From Carya illinoinensis (Eukaryota > Streptophyta > Magnoliopsida > Fagales > Juglandaceae): a DNA stretch of 64,000 nt. Numbering within the stretch: the first letter of the stretch is position 1; every line of letters begins with the position of its first letter. The stretch lies in contig NC_056752.1 in assembly GCF_018687715.1 (NCBI RefSeq), positions 14,542,001 to 14,606,000 on the forward strand, read 5' to 3'. The notes under the pieces were generated by a model. It had not been told where the DNA came from. It made no database searches and was given only the letters and a program-made list of their open reading frames with translations. This document shows, piece after piece, positions 35,038-47,260 of the stretch. Made by a program: the position numbers and the translations under genes.

Positions 35038-37062
35038 CATCAGCCCCACCATCCAAGAACCACCTTGAGCCGTTCAACCATACTGTTGGCATCCGACCTC
35101 GATGAAAAAATACATCAACACGTTACATGTATGTTAATGATACTCCTAGGTACCATACACACGGATGATGACTCAAATTTTGTTTTAAAATAATATACGT
35201 AAGTTAACATACTTTAAGCTATTATTCAATAGATAGAACCTTTGAAATAACGTTGAGTTTAGCATCTAATTGGTATCAAAATTTTGGTTGAACATCTTGG
35301 CCTATTCTTCATTTGCTCTCCTTTTGTTTGTATGTTGGTAATGAAAAGTTTCATATACTTAAATGAAGATGGAACCAAAAGCTCCTTACAGGATATTAAA
35401 ATAGAGAAAAACTTAAAACTGATTGGGTGTCTATTCTACTTCTATACCTGCTAGTAAAATTATAACACCCGGTGAATTTACTGAATTTAAAGTGAGTGGA
35501 CATCCATTCTCCCATCTCTCTTCTCAAGCCGTGACTATCTCCCCCTCAAGAGTTCAACATCCATTTCTACAGCTCTAATTCCAAACCAACTTGCAAAAAT
35601 CCAATATTAACCAAGCCAGGAACTAACAAACCTTTAATTTCTTAGAAATTTGCCGACTTTTTCTAGAAAATCCAAAATCCAATTAGACCACGTAGAAAAC
35701 AGTACTATATATTCTTACAAGTTTGAGATGTCAATTTCGAAATCAAAGGCTCTCTAGTCTCCATATATTGCTTTTCTTTTCAAAAGAACTGACGCCGGAC
35801 AGAATAGCGATTATCCTGCAGGTTAGTTTTAACAGATGATTCACAGGAGAAAAATCGCCCAAAACCAGAAAGAAAAGTCTATAGAGTTTAACAGAATATT
35901 ATAAAATCAAACAATAATGAAAATCAGTCCACAAGCTGGACTGTTATAGCCAAAAATCGTGTTTATCCGAATTTTGTCAAAAATAGCAAAATCTTGATAA
36001 TAACTTTAAATTGAAATTCGAAATAAAATAAGCAATCTAAAAAAAATCCGGCCCAAATCAGATATAAAATGACTTCCTAACTGACAAGTGAAATATTACC
36101 ATAAATAGTAAAAAAATAATAAAACTAGTGATTCAGATGGGAAAACAGCAGAATTTGAGGTCGAAAAAAAGGCACATGGAGCCATGCTCAATGTGGACAG
36201 TGTGCACGCCGAAAAAAGCTTTCTGAATTGGGGTCTTATGTGCGATTCCGACACCCGTAGCTAAAGTTATGGCCAAAAGACTGAAACGCACTCACAGCGG
36301 CCCCAATGAGGAACATATCACAATCAATTCCCGCCTTTGCGCTGATCTGCCAACTCATGGTATCTCAGCGCCATCAAGGTACAATCTGACAGCTCAGCAT
36401 CATCTGTCTCGGATCTCCCCGCATCAAGAACCAATATTTAATATCATTAGAAACGATGCCCTAACTAAAGACTTTTGTTACATGATATGTGGGACCTGTC
36501 AAGATGAGATCTCTTGAATGAGATGAAGATGGGTTGAAAGATGAAGTTTCTCGAGATGGAATCTATTGAAGGAGACAAAGATGGCATCTGTGGAATTTGT
36601 CAAGATGGGTAAAATTGAAAGAGACGAACATAGCCTTTTTTAGTTTTATTTTTTTGTCTTTAAATTTCTATTTGGATGTTGAGAAAATGTAATTCTATTT
36701 GGATGCTAAGAAAATGTAATTCTAGTTGGATGATGTTGATCTATTTTTGTTTGACTCCCAAGTAAATATGATCTTGAGTTTGATTTTTGTTTTCTTATTT
36801 CCACCAGCCCTAAGATTCGACAACTGCCACTCTATGTTATCAAGTTTTAATCTTCACCTATGTGAAGGAGAGATCGTATTCTAGAGTGAGAGAAAGAGAG
36901 CGACGGAGGGTTGGGGGAGAGTAGGTGATGGGGTGGGGGGAGGGAGGGAGAGATAGAGGGGGAAAGCGCTATAAAAAAAAAAAAAAAAATGCGTTCACCT
37001 ATATGCGAGAGTAAATTATGCTTTCCTGCAATTCCTATATAGCAACTTGTGATTTGCGGGTG
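35038..37062. other. Intergenic DNA, no gene recognised
   Basis: Mostly unique-looking non-coding DNA. The frame at 36269-36517 (MAKRLKRTHSGPNEEH...) starts in a more GC-balanced patch with words resembling a transposon leader, but shows no domain. A purine-rich stretch (36885-36965, gagagaaagagag and ggggagggaggg) is followed by A18 at 36971. Confidence 0.4.
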
Positions 37063-37065
37063 TAA

Positions 37066-37663
37066 GAGCATCCCTATCCGGTTTTCCAAAGCACCATATT
37101 CCCCATAATTTGGGATTTATTTTGGAATTTTAATCAAAATACTCTCCACATCCAGATCCTTATTTTAGAGAAAAGGTTTAGGAATTAAACAGTAAGTCCT
37201 CATATTTGGAGACTCACTATTCATTCCCTAAATCATTTTTATCAATATTTTATTCTAATATATAAAATAAATAATTTTCTAATCATCTACACTTTCTCTC
37301 ATACTCATATTTATTATAGTTTTAAATAATAATTTTAAAAATAATTTAATTAATTACGAAAATATAAAAAAATAATTTTAAAAATATTATCATATTCACA
37401 AAAAAATAATTTAAATTTTTGTTTAAAATATTCACTACAGTAATAGTTCAAAAAATAAGAAAAAATATTGAGTAGTTAAATTTGTAAATAGAAGTGAAAG
37501 AAAAAAGTAATAAAAAAAGAATAGAAAAATATTATTTAATATAATAGAGATAGGGATGGGGAATGGGATGTAGGAAGTTTTTGAAAGATGAATAAAATTT
37601 AGAAAAAAAATTGAGAAAAATTTGATTTTGAGTTAAATTATAGGGATGGGGATGAAGATGCTC
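37066..37663. mobile_element. Tourist-like MITE with TAA target duplication
   Basis: The left end GAGCATCCCTATCC and right end GGATGGGGATGAAGATGCTC are imperfect inverted repeats. The 3-bp duplication TAA stands on both sides (37063-37065 and 37664-37666), as in PIF/Harbinger MITEs. It is 598 bp, AT-rich and has no coding sequence. Confidence 0.75.
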
Positions 37664-37948
37664 TAAAATAGGAGAAACACCCGACTGGCTTAGAGGCTCT
37701 CCCGTCAAAATAACCCTACTTATCAAGAGTGATAACTTATAACTCCTTAATTTCTTCTAAAATTTAAAAAACTTGCATGTATCCATTTTATAGAATTGAA
37801 CATGCATGAGTTGAGAAAAATAAAAAAACATTCTCTAGATAAAAAATAAAATAAAATAAAATAAACTGAAAATTCAACATTTGTTTAGATGTAAAATGAT
37901 GAAAGTAGGAAAGTGTGTTTAGATGAAAAGTCATAGATTGTGTTATAT

Positions 37949-38700
37949 CATTTAGGAATGGCAATATGTGATACAATCCGTAAACCCAACACGAGTACAA
38001 CAAGAAATTAATAGGTTTGAATTTGATATTAGTGAGTTTAAGTCAAAATGGGATCACCCATTAAGACATGATTTATAAACAGGTTAACCCAATTAAACTG
38101 AAATCAACCTATTTTGACCTGTTTAATTTTATTTCAAAATAATAATTTTATTATTGTTAAGTTATAATATTGATATCTCAATATGCTTATGTTTTATTGT
38201 TGAGATTATAATGCTGGCTATGCTCAAATTTGTTATTATAGGATTTATAATATTGATTTTATTATATGTTAAGATTTGGAAAATATTAATATTTTTTGTT
38301 AATAGATAGTCTTTTTTTTTTTAAAGATATTGTGGCTACAAATAAGTATAAATTTTAACTTTTATATGAAATTTTGTTAATCAAGTCAAATAGATTATGC
38401 GTGTTATATAGGTCGTGTAAATGGGTTATGCGTGTTATCTAACTCATTTCATGTAAATGGGCTATGCATGTTACATAAAATTAATTTTAATGAATCATGT
38501 CGTGTTGACTTATTTTTAATTAATTATTAAATAGATAAAAACGGGTGATACCACCCAACCGGCCAGTTATTTAAATGGGTTGGATTAAGATTTAAAAGTT
38601 TGAAACATTTTGCTTAATAATTTGGGTTCAACCTCACCTATATAATTGAATATTCATGACTTGACACGATCCAAAAACATGAATTGTCATCCGTCATATC
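37949..38700. mobile_element. Candidate MITE with GGCAAT ends
   Basis: The left end is TTAGGAATGGCAATATGTGATAC. The right end (about 38680-38695) reads GAATTGTCATCCGT, roughly its reverse complement. Internal words (aacccaacacgagtac, gacttgacacgatccaa, gttaacccaatta) belong to a common plant MITE style. The target duplication was not settled. Confidence 0.5.
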
Positions 38701-39500
38701 ACATATATGCTAGTTTTTCGTATTTGATAAGTCAACGCGTTAATATTTATATATTGGGATGTAAGATCTAAAGAGCTTTGCTCCTCACCAATCCATACAC
38801 CATATTTATTTTTATTTCTATTTTTATTTTATGTATTTGTTTATCTTTATTTTATTCTTCCTAAACTAATTGAGTTCTTCTATTCATTATATATATACCA
38901 CATTTTTAGTAAGAAAAAAATAAAATTATATATAATATATGATATATAGTGTGTAGATAATGAGTAGAGTTTTGTCAAACCTAAAAGGTTAGTTACAAGA
39001 TAAAAGGTGTATTTTTCTCCTAATGTTTTAGGTTTAGAAACGTGTATCAGAAATTGAATTGAAAAGATCGGCTCTCGTGTTTTATTTCCTAGTTAAGCGT
39101 GCAGTGCAGCCCCGAGCTTGATTCTACGTTAAGCGAGCATGTTATATATATATATATATATACACACGCCATTGGGGGGTTTTAGGTGGTGGTATACATG
39201 AAGGATAATAATAGATTTATTACTATCTTATCACCTATTTAATATTTTATAATGTGTTTGAAATTTTATTGTTTTCTTGTAAGTACTTTTTTTAACATTC
39301 TTAATTTTTAAGAAAAAATTTTAAAAAATATAGAACTTTACTAATAATCACTCTTTAACCATTAAGTAAAAATTAAAAAGAATAGTAAACGGGTAGCAGG
39401 AAGTAATAAACCTATCATTATCCATACATGAAACGCTCATACATGACTTGCTCCCCTCACGCGGTGCTAACTTGAGGACGTGCACTTTACCTTTCCAAAC
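38701..39500. other. AT-rich intergenic DNA with a (TA)10 run
   Basis: No genes. A (TA)n microsatellite at 39142-39161 is followed by cacacg. The stretch 39180-39430 is an AT-rich segment that may be another MITE (ggtggtatacatgaa... / ...cattatccatacatgaa). Confidence 0.45.
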
Positions 39501-39504
39501 TACT

Positions 39505-40415
39505 TGTCAAGGCCGCAAGGTCTTATAAAAATCAACCTTGCTCAATTATTTCGAGTAAGGGTCATTTTATCTTGCTTGGTAATCGCAAGCTAGAAGTTGG
39601 CCTGGCTCGAAGATCCTGAGCATGGGCGTATTTTCTACTCAATTATCTCGGATAGCTTCGTGTAAGAATTGGCCTTGCTCAATAAACCCAAGCAAGTGCA
39701 TACTTTATTCTCGCTCGGTATGAGCAGGGTCTTGTGGAGGTCCAAGGTCAGCCATGCTAGATAATCCCAAGCAAGAGCATTGACCTTGCTCGATGACCCA
39801 GAGCAAGGAATCCTTTCTTTGCTCAATCATCCCAAGTAGCTTCTTGTGAAGACCAACCTTACTCAGTAATCCCAAGCAAGAGCATACTTTCTTCCCGCTA
39901 GTGATTATAAACAAGGTCTTGTTGAGATAGGCCTTACTTGATTATCTCGAGCAAGTGCATATTTTCTTCCTGCTCAGTGATCCCGAGCAAGAGTATTGGC
40001 CTTGCTTGGTGATTTCAAGCAAGGGTTTAAGATTCTAAGATTGGCCTTGCATAACAATCTTGAGAAAAATTGTACTTTTTCCCTTCTCAATGATCCCTAG
40101 TGGGGGTCTTGTGAAGATAGGCCTTGCTCGAGAGCAAACTTTCTTTCTACTTGATGATCCTAATAGGGTCTTGTAAAGATAGGCATTGCTCAAAAATCCC
40201 GAGCAAGAGTATACTTTCTTCTAGCTCGGCGATTTCGGTTAGGGTCTTGTGAAGACAACCTTTCGAGATAATCTAGAGCAAAAGCATACTTTTTTCCTAC
40301 TTGATGATCCTGAGCAGGGTCTTATGAAGACGGCCTTGCTCAGCAGTCTGTGATCTTGAGTAGGATCTTGTGAAGATAGGCATTGCTCAATAATCCCGAT
40401 TCAAGAAGGCCCTTT
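39505..40415. repeat. Minisatellite with hairpin-forming units
   Basis: About eleven or twelve degenerate units of roughly 75-85 bp. The recurring core is GTCTTGTGAAGATAGGCCTT then GCTCnnTnATCCcGAGCAAG, followed by AGCATACTTTCTTC. Within most units CTTGCTC and GAGCAAG face each other across 8-10 bases; the clearest is 39784-39808 with 8-base perfect arms. The array has no credible coding frame. Such arrays occur in the untranslated part of some large plant retrotransposons, but no retrotransposon domain adjoins it here. Confidence 0.85.
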
Positions 40416-41062
40416 ATTTTGCACACCCCACACACTAGGTGATGTGGAGTTCTTTTATTTAAAAAAAAAAATAAAGGAACAAAAAAAACAAAACAAAAAA
40501 ACCAAAATGACAAACAAACTTACAGAAGGGAAGTTCACAAATAGCGTCCTTAGCTCTTCGGTCGTCTTCTTCTTTCCTCTTCTTCAGTCGTACTACCGCA
40601 CTGCATTTCTAGGCATAGCATTTCTAGTCGACATAGGGAGATAATCATATTCTCTCTCTCTTCCTAATCTTTGTAATACCGGATTTAAATCGAAAGGGGG
40701 ATTGTAATCATAACGCTGCATTTCCTATAGTGCTATTTGAATCAAATCTTAAGGCTTAAATTCTTCTTCAAAGTTTTTATTACTTTTAGAATCTAGAATT
40801 TATATCCTAGAAGCATCAGGAAGGAGCCACTCTTTATCTATGTGCAGCACAGTTTGCTTTCTATCTCTGTGCAACATCGTTTGGATCCAACCTTGTTTGC
40901 ATTCATTAGTTATTTTTAAGAGACAACCAACCATCCACATGCATCCCTACCCCATGTCCTTGCTCTAATCAGTGATTGGACTAGTCAAGCTCCCGTAACG
41001 TAGTATTACACAATAGCCAATAACTTTCCATTTGATCATTGAGATATGTGCAAATCAGACTA
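40416..41062. other. Intergenic DNA with A-rich run
   Basis: An A/AC-rich stretch at 40459-40520 is followed by a CT-rich segment and ordinary non-coding DNA. No recognisable gene was found. Confidence 0.5.
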
Positions 41063-41070
41063 ACTCAGAC
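41063..41070. repeat. 8-bp target duplication of second hAT element, left
   Basis: ACTCAGAC, identical to 45098-45105. Confidence 0.92.
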
Positions 41071-42349
41071 CAGTGTTTTTGGTACCGTACCGTACCAGCC
41101 GATACGGCCGGAATATGCCGTACCGGCCATGAAACCGGTACAGAAAAATGTATATTTCGTACCGGTAAAAATACCGGGTGTACCGGCTGGTACAGGACTG
41201 TTTCGGCCGGTATGAAGAATTTCGGCCGAAATATAGATTCCGTCCGGTACAGATTAATTTCTTATAGTCTTGGCATTTTTGTAATTTAATTAGAAGTTCA
41301 GGGTTATTTATGTCATTTAATCCCATTTACTACTTAGGGTTTTTCAACTTTTTTGTTCTTTTCATCTTTCTTTGCCGCCGCACTCCAGATTCCCAACTTT
41401 TTGACATTTGGTTGAATTGGTTCTTTTCTTCTTTCTTTGGTCGCGCCCACCTGCGTCTGGTTAGTATAATACTGAAGTCATTTTCAATTTCATCATCTTA
41501 ATCTTTTATTCTCTTCTTTGATCTCGTTGCTGTGTGCTCTTCTTTTTTTTTTTTCCTCTTCCTGGCCTACGCAGTACGCACTTCTTTAGTGGGAATTTCT
41601 GGTTTTCACTTGTTTTGGTTGGTCATTTGGAATTTTGAATTCCTGAAGAAAAACGATGAACTGATGAAGATGTGGCATGTCAAAAATCAGGATTCCAACA
41701 TCACCTTTTGATCTTTCGTGATTAAATTTAAGGTATTTCATCTTTCAACTTTTTGAATTTTTTTTTATTTAAATCTGCATAAGAAATTAAAAAAAAATTA
41801 ACATTTAATGGTTTAGTAATTAGCATCAACCATATTTGATTCTCTACTCCCACGGAACATTTTTTTTCTTTTTTCTCAATTTATTTTATATATATAGGCA
41901 GTATATGTATATGCTGTATATACTATATTCGCCTAACATTTTTTTAGTGAATCTATCTTACATTGAAAGAAATGTCATATATATATATATATATATATTT
42001 GATAGAAATGCCATAAAATATCTTTATGGTGCAGGACAGAGACTTAAAGTCTTAAACACTATGTAACAACTAACAATTTATTTGCATGAAATGTATCTTT
42101 CGCATATTAATTGGAGGCTAGGAGTATATGCTACACGATGATGATAAATCATGTCCTATCTTTTTAGACTTGTAAATAAAGTGATCTCTTGCCAGCTCTT
42201 TAGGAATGTAGAGAACTGTAGAGAATTCAATAAATTTATTGTTAATTTTAATTGTATAATGATCATTCATGTGATATAAGTTTATTAAGTATTGAACACT
42301 TGAATTTAAATAAGTGTTGAATTATGAATTATTATATAGGAGTATAAAA

Positions 42350-44793
42350 ATGTCTAGTTGTCAATCAACCGGTGCTGCATCTTCAACACTTACTCCTGTA
42401 AGATCAGAAGATCTAGCATGGGCCCATGCACGTGCAGTGCCAGGGGCAAGAAATAATACTGAATGTTTATATTGTAATAAAGTAATTAGAGGTGACGGGA
42501 TCACTCGATTGAAGTATCATCTAGCTGGGATTCCAGGCAATGTAGAAGCATGTAAAAAGGTATCTGAAGATGTAAAATGGCAAATGAAGGAGTTGCTTGA
42601 TTAAATGAAAAAAAACAGAGAAAAGAAAAGAAAAATAAGTTCAGAGATTGGAGGCGATATAGATTTAATATCTGATGATATTGATGATAGTAATAGCATG
42701 GAGGGACAATCTCAGCTTTCAAAAGGTAAGGGGAAGTCAAGAGAATCTGGAACTGGAAAGTCAGTGGGGGGATTAAGTAGATTTTTTGTGCCAAGAACAA
42801 CTCCTGGGGCCCAACCTTCGATTAAGAGTTCTATGTGTTCGAATGAGATGCTTATACAAGCAAAAATGGCTGTAGCACGCTGGTGGTATGATTCTAATCT
42901 GCCTTTCAATGTGGCTCAATCCAAGTTTTATCAACCAGCTATCGATGCCATGACTGCCATTGGGCCAGGATTCAAGGGCCCTTCTTTATATGAGTTGAGG
43001 GGAAATTTGTTAAAGATGGCTGTGAATGAGGTTCAAAATTATTTGCAACAAATTAAGAAGGTTTGGACTGAGACCGGTTGTACACTAATGGCAGATGGTT
43101 GGACAAATTAGAAGCAACAATTAATAATCAACTTTCTAGTTTATTGTCCGAAAGGTACAATGTTCTTGAAGTCTGTTGATACATCTGGCCTTAGAAAAGA
43201 TGCTGAAACATTGTTTAAGATCTTTGATGAGATTGTTCAAGAAATTGGAGTTGAGAATCTTGTGCAGTTCATTACTGACAATGATGCAAGTTATAAAGCT
43301 GTAGGAAAAAAGTTACAGCAGAAGTATGGCTCTTTCTACTCGTCCCCTTGTGCAGCTCATTGCATAGACTTGATGTTGGAAAATTTTTGTGATCCAAGAT
43401 ATATTCCCATTATTGATGATACTATAAAAAAGGCAAAAAAGATAACAAAGTTCATATATAACCATGGTTGGGTTTTGGCATTGATGAGACAAGATTTCAC
43501 CAAAGGTCATGATTTGTGTCGTCCTGCAGTTACAAGGTTTGCGACAAATTTTTTAAGTATCCAATGTTTGCTCTTATTTAAGAAAGAATTGAGACAAATG
43601 TTTACGTGTGATAAATGGATGGGGTCAAGTCATTCTAAGAGCAACATAGGGAAGGAGATAGCTGGGATTGTTTTAGAAGATAAAGAGTTTTGGGCTCAGT
43701 GTCAATTTATTGTTAAAATTAGTGAGCCTTTGGTTCGTGTTCTACGACTTGTTGACGGGGATGAGAAGCCGGCAATGGGATACTTGTATGATGCAATGGA
43801 AAGAGTCAAAGAGAACATAAAAGCAAGATACAATAACAAAGTCAGTGTATTCAGTCCATTCACCAGGATCATTGATTCTAGATGGGATAAGCAGCTTCAC
43901 AGTCCATTACATGCGGCGGGTTATGTTCTTAACCCTGGAATTTTCTATAGCCCCAGCTTTAAAAATAAAAATGATGTTGTAAAAGGCTTCAATAGTTGTG
44001 TTATGAAGATGGAACTCGATCCTGATGATCAAGACAAGATCATTGAAGAACTTGACTTGTATAGGACTTCAGTAGGTGAGTTTGGACATTCTTTAGCAAT
44101 CCGCCAGCGTGATAAGCTTAATCCAAGTATTATCATTTATCAATATCATTTGTTAAATAGTGTGACTTTGTACTTTAAATTTTATCTCATTTTATTTTAC
44201 TTGCATTTAATTAATAATTTATAATTGTATTACTGTTATAGTTGCATGGTGGTCCCAATTTGGTTGTGAGGTTCCAACTTTTCAAAAGTTTGCTGTTCGA
44301 ATACTAAGTCAATGTTGTAGTGCAACTAGATGTGAGAGAAACTGGAGCACATTTGATTTTATTCATTCGAAGAAGAGAAATAGATTAGTGCATAAACGTT
44401 TGAATGACTTAGTATTTGTTCGTTATAACTTGAAGCTGCGAGAGAGGTAAATTTTTTTTAATACTAATATTTTTCACTTTTGAAAATAAATATAACATTT
44501 TCAATTATGTTTGATTTTATTTTGACAGGAGCATAAAAAATGGAAGAGATGCTTTAAATCCAATCAATCTTGAAAACATTGACTTGATGGACGAATGGGT
44601 GGGTGAAGAATCTGAGCTTCTTGATGGAGAAGATTTGAATTGGGCAAATATTGAGGAGCCATTAACCTCACTAAATGAGGAAGACGTTGATAATATTGGT
44701 ATTGATGTTGATGACGGTGGTGACGTTGATGAAAATATCTTGATTAACATGTCGAATCTTGCTCCTTATTGTCTTTTTGATGAGGATGAGTGA
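42350..44793 (+). pseudogene. hAT transposase (BED finger, DUF659) with two nonsense codons
   Basis: Three exons, 42350-44126, 44242-44446 and 44529-44793, join in frame to 749 codons with GT-AG introns. Only two in-frame stops occur: TAA at 42602 (after ELLD) and TAG at 43109 (after DGWTN). Both sit where a Gln would fit, so each is explained by one C-to-T change. The N-terminus has a BED-type finger (CLYCNKVIRGDGITRLKYHL). The middle shows GCTLMADGWTN, QFITDNDASYKA and SPCAAHCIDLMLE of the DUF659/RNase H core. Exon 2 begins WWSQFGCEVPTFQKFAVRIL and ends in the hAT C-terminal block (SATRCERNWSTFD). The C-terminus is very acidic (DVDDGGDVDE). A full transposase would need readthrough at both stops. 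Confidence 0.9.
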
Positions 44794-44945
44794 TTTTATT
44801 TTAATGGTTGGATTAAGAACTTATTTAATTTGTATCTTAAAACTTAAGACTTGTATTGAGAAGTATTGAGTTTATGACTTATTTTGTTGTTATTTTGGAA
44901 TATAGTAAATGTTTATACATATATAATTTATTCAGGTATAAACTA

Positions 44946-45085
44946 TTCCGAAACGGTACACGAAACGGTACCGGTACCGAAACGGTATCGGTGCCGAAAT
45001 ATTATTCCGAAACGGTACATGAAACGGTACCGGTACCGAAATATTTCGTTTCAATGCTTTGACCGGTACGACTTCCGGTACGGTA
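44946..45085. repeat. Subterminal tandem repeat of the second hAT element
   Basis: A unit of about 57 bp beginning CCGAAACGGTACACGAAACG occurs at 44949 and again at 45006 with slight changes. GGTACCGGTACC motifs recur within. Probable transposase-binding region. Confidence 0.75.
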
Positions 45086-45097
45086 TTCAAAACTTTG

Positions 45098-45105
45098 ACT
45101 CAGAC
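45098..45105. repeat. 8-bp target duplication of second hAT element, right
   Basis: ACTCAGAC, identical to 41063-41070. Confidence 0.92.
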
Positions 45106-45660
45106 TCTAACTTTGTGGAGTTCAAATCCAAATCTTGACTCTGATTCTGACTTGTGTAGGTTCTGATCCAATTTTCTTTGGATTTTTTTTAGCTTTATAT
45201 TTTGTCCATTTTAAAAAAGATTTTTTATGAGCTTTCAAATCTCAAATTTTTAAAAAAATTAACAACTAAAACCAAATCATTCATTACTAATTCACTTCTA
45301 TACTAATATCTAACATATTTTTATAATAGACTTATATTATGGTGTCTAATTACCTATTATCATACTATATGATTACATATTATTTTTAATATTTAATTAC
45401 ATGTTATTATACCATAGTATTACATATTATTATATTAGTTTCTAACTTATCTATAACTTATTTCGACACTAGACTTATTAATTATTTTTATACTAGTGTC
45501 TAATTTATTTCTATAAAAGACTTATATTATAGTGTCTAATTACATAGTATTATACATTAGTATTACATGTTATTATTCTAATATCTAACTTATTTCTAAC
45601 TTGATTATATACTAGAATTTCTAGTATCTAATTACATATTATAATACTTTAAAGATAAAT
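45106..45660. repeat. AT-rich degenerate repeat region
   Basis: Words such as AGACTTATATTATGGTGTCTAATTACC recur at about 45329 and 45515 (offset about 187 bp), with further partial copies (ttacatattatta, ctaacttattt). No genes. The first 70 bp (gactctaactttg.. gactctgattctgac) resemble the subterminal words of the hAT element at 6206. Confidence 0.6.
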
Positions 45661-45758
45661 ACACAATCAAAATAATCAGCCAAAGTCCTTAGAGGAATAA
45701 AATCTGAGAGCGAATCTCTGGTTATCCATTTCGCTTGTGTTAAGCAATGAAGATTTAC

Positions 45759-46138
45759 GAGTGCGAGACTAAGTAAGAGATGGGCTCGATCGTATTAAAT
45801 GCGAGCCAGAGCTCATCTTGACTAAATAAGTGGGAGGCTAAGTGGGAGATAGGCTCGACCGCATTAGGTTTGAGTACAGAGCTCGTCTTCACGAGATAAG
45901 CGGGAGGCTAAAAGGGAATAGGCTTGACCGCGCTAACTGAGCGCAAAGCTCATCTTCGCAAGATAAGCAAGAGACTAGCTCGACTGTGTTAGGTTCTAGC
46001 ACGGAACTAGTCTTTGTGAGATAAGAGGGAGACTAGCTCGATCGCATTAGGTGTGAGCGTGGAGCTTGTCTTTGTAAGATAAGAAGGAGACTAGCTTGAC
46101 CACGTTAGGTATGAGGGCGGAGCTTATCTTGGAGTGCG
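45759..46138. repeat. Minisatellite A (57-70 bp units)
   Basis: Six degenerate units start GAGACTAAGT, GAGGCTAAGT, GAGGCTAAAA and GAGACTAGCT (three times, with changes) at about 45766, 45834, 45904, 45970, 46030 and 46087. Shared core: GGCTCGACCGCATTAGGTTTGAG...AGAGCTCGTCTTCACGAGATAAG in shorter pieces. Non-coding. Confidence 0.85.
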
Positions 46139-46289
46139 AAGGTTGGAAAATCAAGTGACCTGCCAACCTGTTAGGCCCCTGGGGAGCTGGGCGGTCCCTA
46201 GAATTTCTCGTTTGTTGACTCATTACCTGAGATAACTCGGGAGAGGCAGTTGTGGCACAAGTGTAAACACTTAGCATTTAATGAAAGAG

Positions 46290-47260
46290 ATGTTGTCTTG
46301 GGAGTAATGTCGGACAGCTGAAAAACTAGGCCTGCACTTCACCGTGAGGCAGGCCGGGCCACCATAAGGTTAGACTTACCTCTTAACCCTTAACGGGAAG
46401 GTAAGTAAGAGATGTTTTACCATGCTGCAAAAGCCAAATCGATTAGCGTAAATAATCTCCAATCATAGGTGAGAAATTTACAAATCTAAATTGTCTTGTT
46501 GGAGTGTGGTGAAGATCTGAGGTGGTAGTTTTGGTGCGATCGTAGGTGTTTAGTGTTCACTAGAGGAGATATTATCTGAGGAGTAATGTCGGGTAGTCAA
46601 AAAACTGAACCCACACTTCGTCATGGGAGAGGTCGAGCAGCCTGGAGACTAAACCTGCCTTTTAAGCCCCATAGGGAGGGAGGTAGAGCAACTGAGAAAT
46701 TGGACCCACACTTCGCTGTGATGGAGGTTGAGGTAAGGTGTTAGACAACCAAGAGGCTAGACTTGCACTCTGCCGTGAGAGTGGTCGAGCTACCTGGAGA
46801 TTAGACTCGCCTCTTTAGGCCTCACAACTAGGTAAGTCGAGCAGTTTGAAACTGGACATGCACTTGCATGTTGACACCTACAGGGAATGTAAGTTGTCAG
46901 ACAGCCAAGAGCTACACCCGCACTCCACTTGGTAGAGGCCAAGTAGCCTGGAGACTTAACCAGCCTATTTGAGCCCCAAGGGGGATGTAAGTAGTCAGGT
47001 AGCTGAGAAGTTGGACCTGCACTCCGCCTTTTGAGAGAGGTTGAGCTACCTAAGGCCAAACCTGCCTCTTTTTGTCTCATGGGAAGGTAAGTTGAATAGT
47101 TTGAGATTGGACTCACATCGACTGTTGACGCCTACAAGGAAAGTAAGTGTCAGGCAAGTTAAAGTTGGACTTGCACCTTGCCGTGAGAGACGCCAGGCTA
47201 CTTGGGGGGCTAGATCTGTTTGTTGACTCTCATAGGGAGGGTAAGCATGTGAACACTTGT
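46290..47260. repeat. Minisatellite B, compound units
   Basis: Recurring blocks are GACCTGCACTCCGCC-type (lines near 46330, 46610, 46705, 46765, 46915, 47010, 47170), GTCGAGCTACCTGGAGATTAGAC, and CTCATAGGGAGGTAAGT. Unit spacing varies from about 60 to 150 bp, suggesting a higher-order array of two or three block types. No coding frame is conserved between units. Confidence 0.8.

Larger units (their letters stand above)
41071..45097 (+). mobile_element. Second complete hAT transposon (DUF659 type)
   Basis: The element is bounded by an exact 8-bp target duplication, ACTCAGAC (41063-41070 and 45098-45105). Its left end is CAGTGTTTTTGGTACCGTAC. The right end, read inward, is CAAAGTTTTGAATACCGTAC, matching at about 16 of 21 positions when extended by one base. 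Subterminal regions are packed with GGTACCGG/CCGGTAC words. The transposase gene is on the plus strand. It is 4027 bp long. Confidence 0.93.

Noticed and set aside
36269..36517. 82-codon frame MAKRLKRTHSGPNEEH...
   Set aside because: No known domain, no splice or promoter support, and it sits in a transposon-like leader. Kept only as intergenic DNA.
36885..36990. Purine-rich run and A18 as possible LINE or SINE tail
   Set aside because: No target duplication or element body was found next to it.
39505..40415. Hairpin minisatellite as CRISPR-like or tRNA-like array
   Set aside because: Units are degenerate and contiguous without unique spacers, in a eukaryotic setting, and no tRNA fold or cas gene is present.
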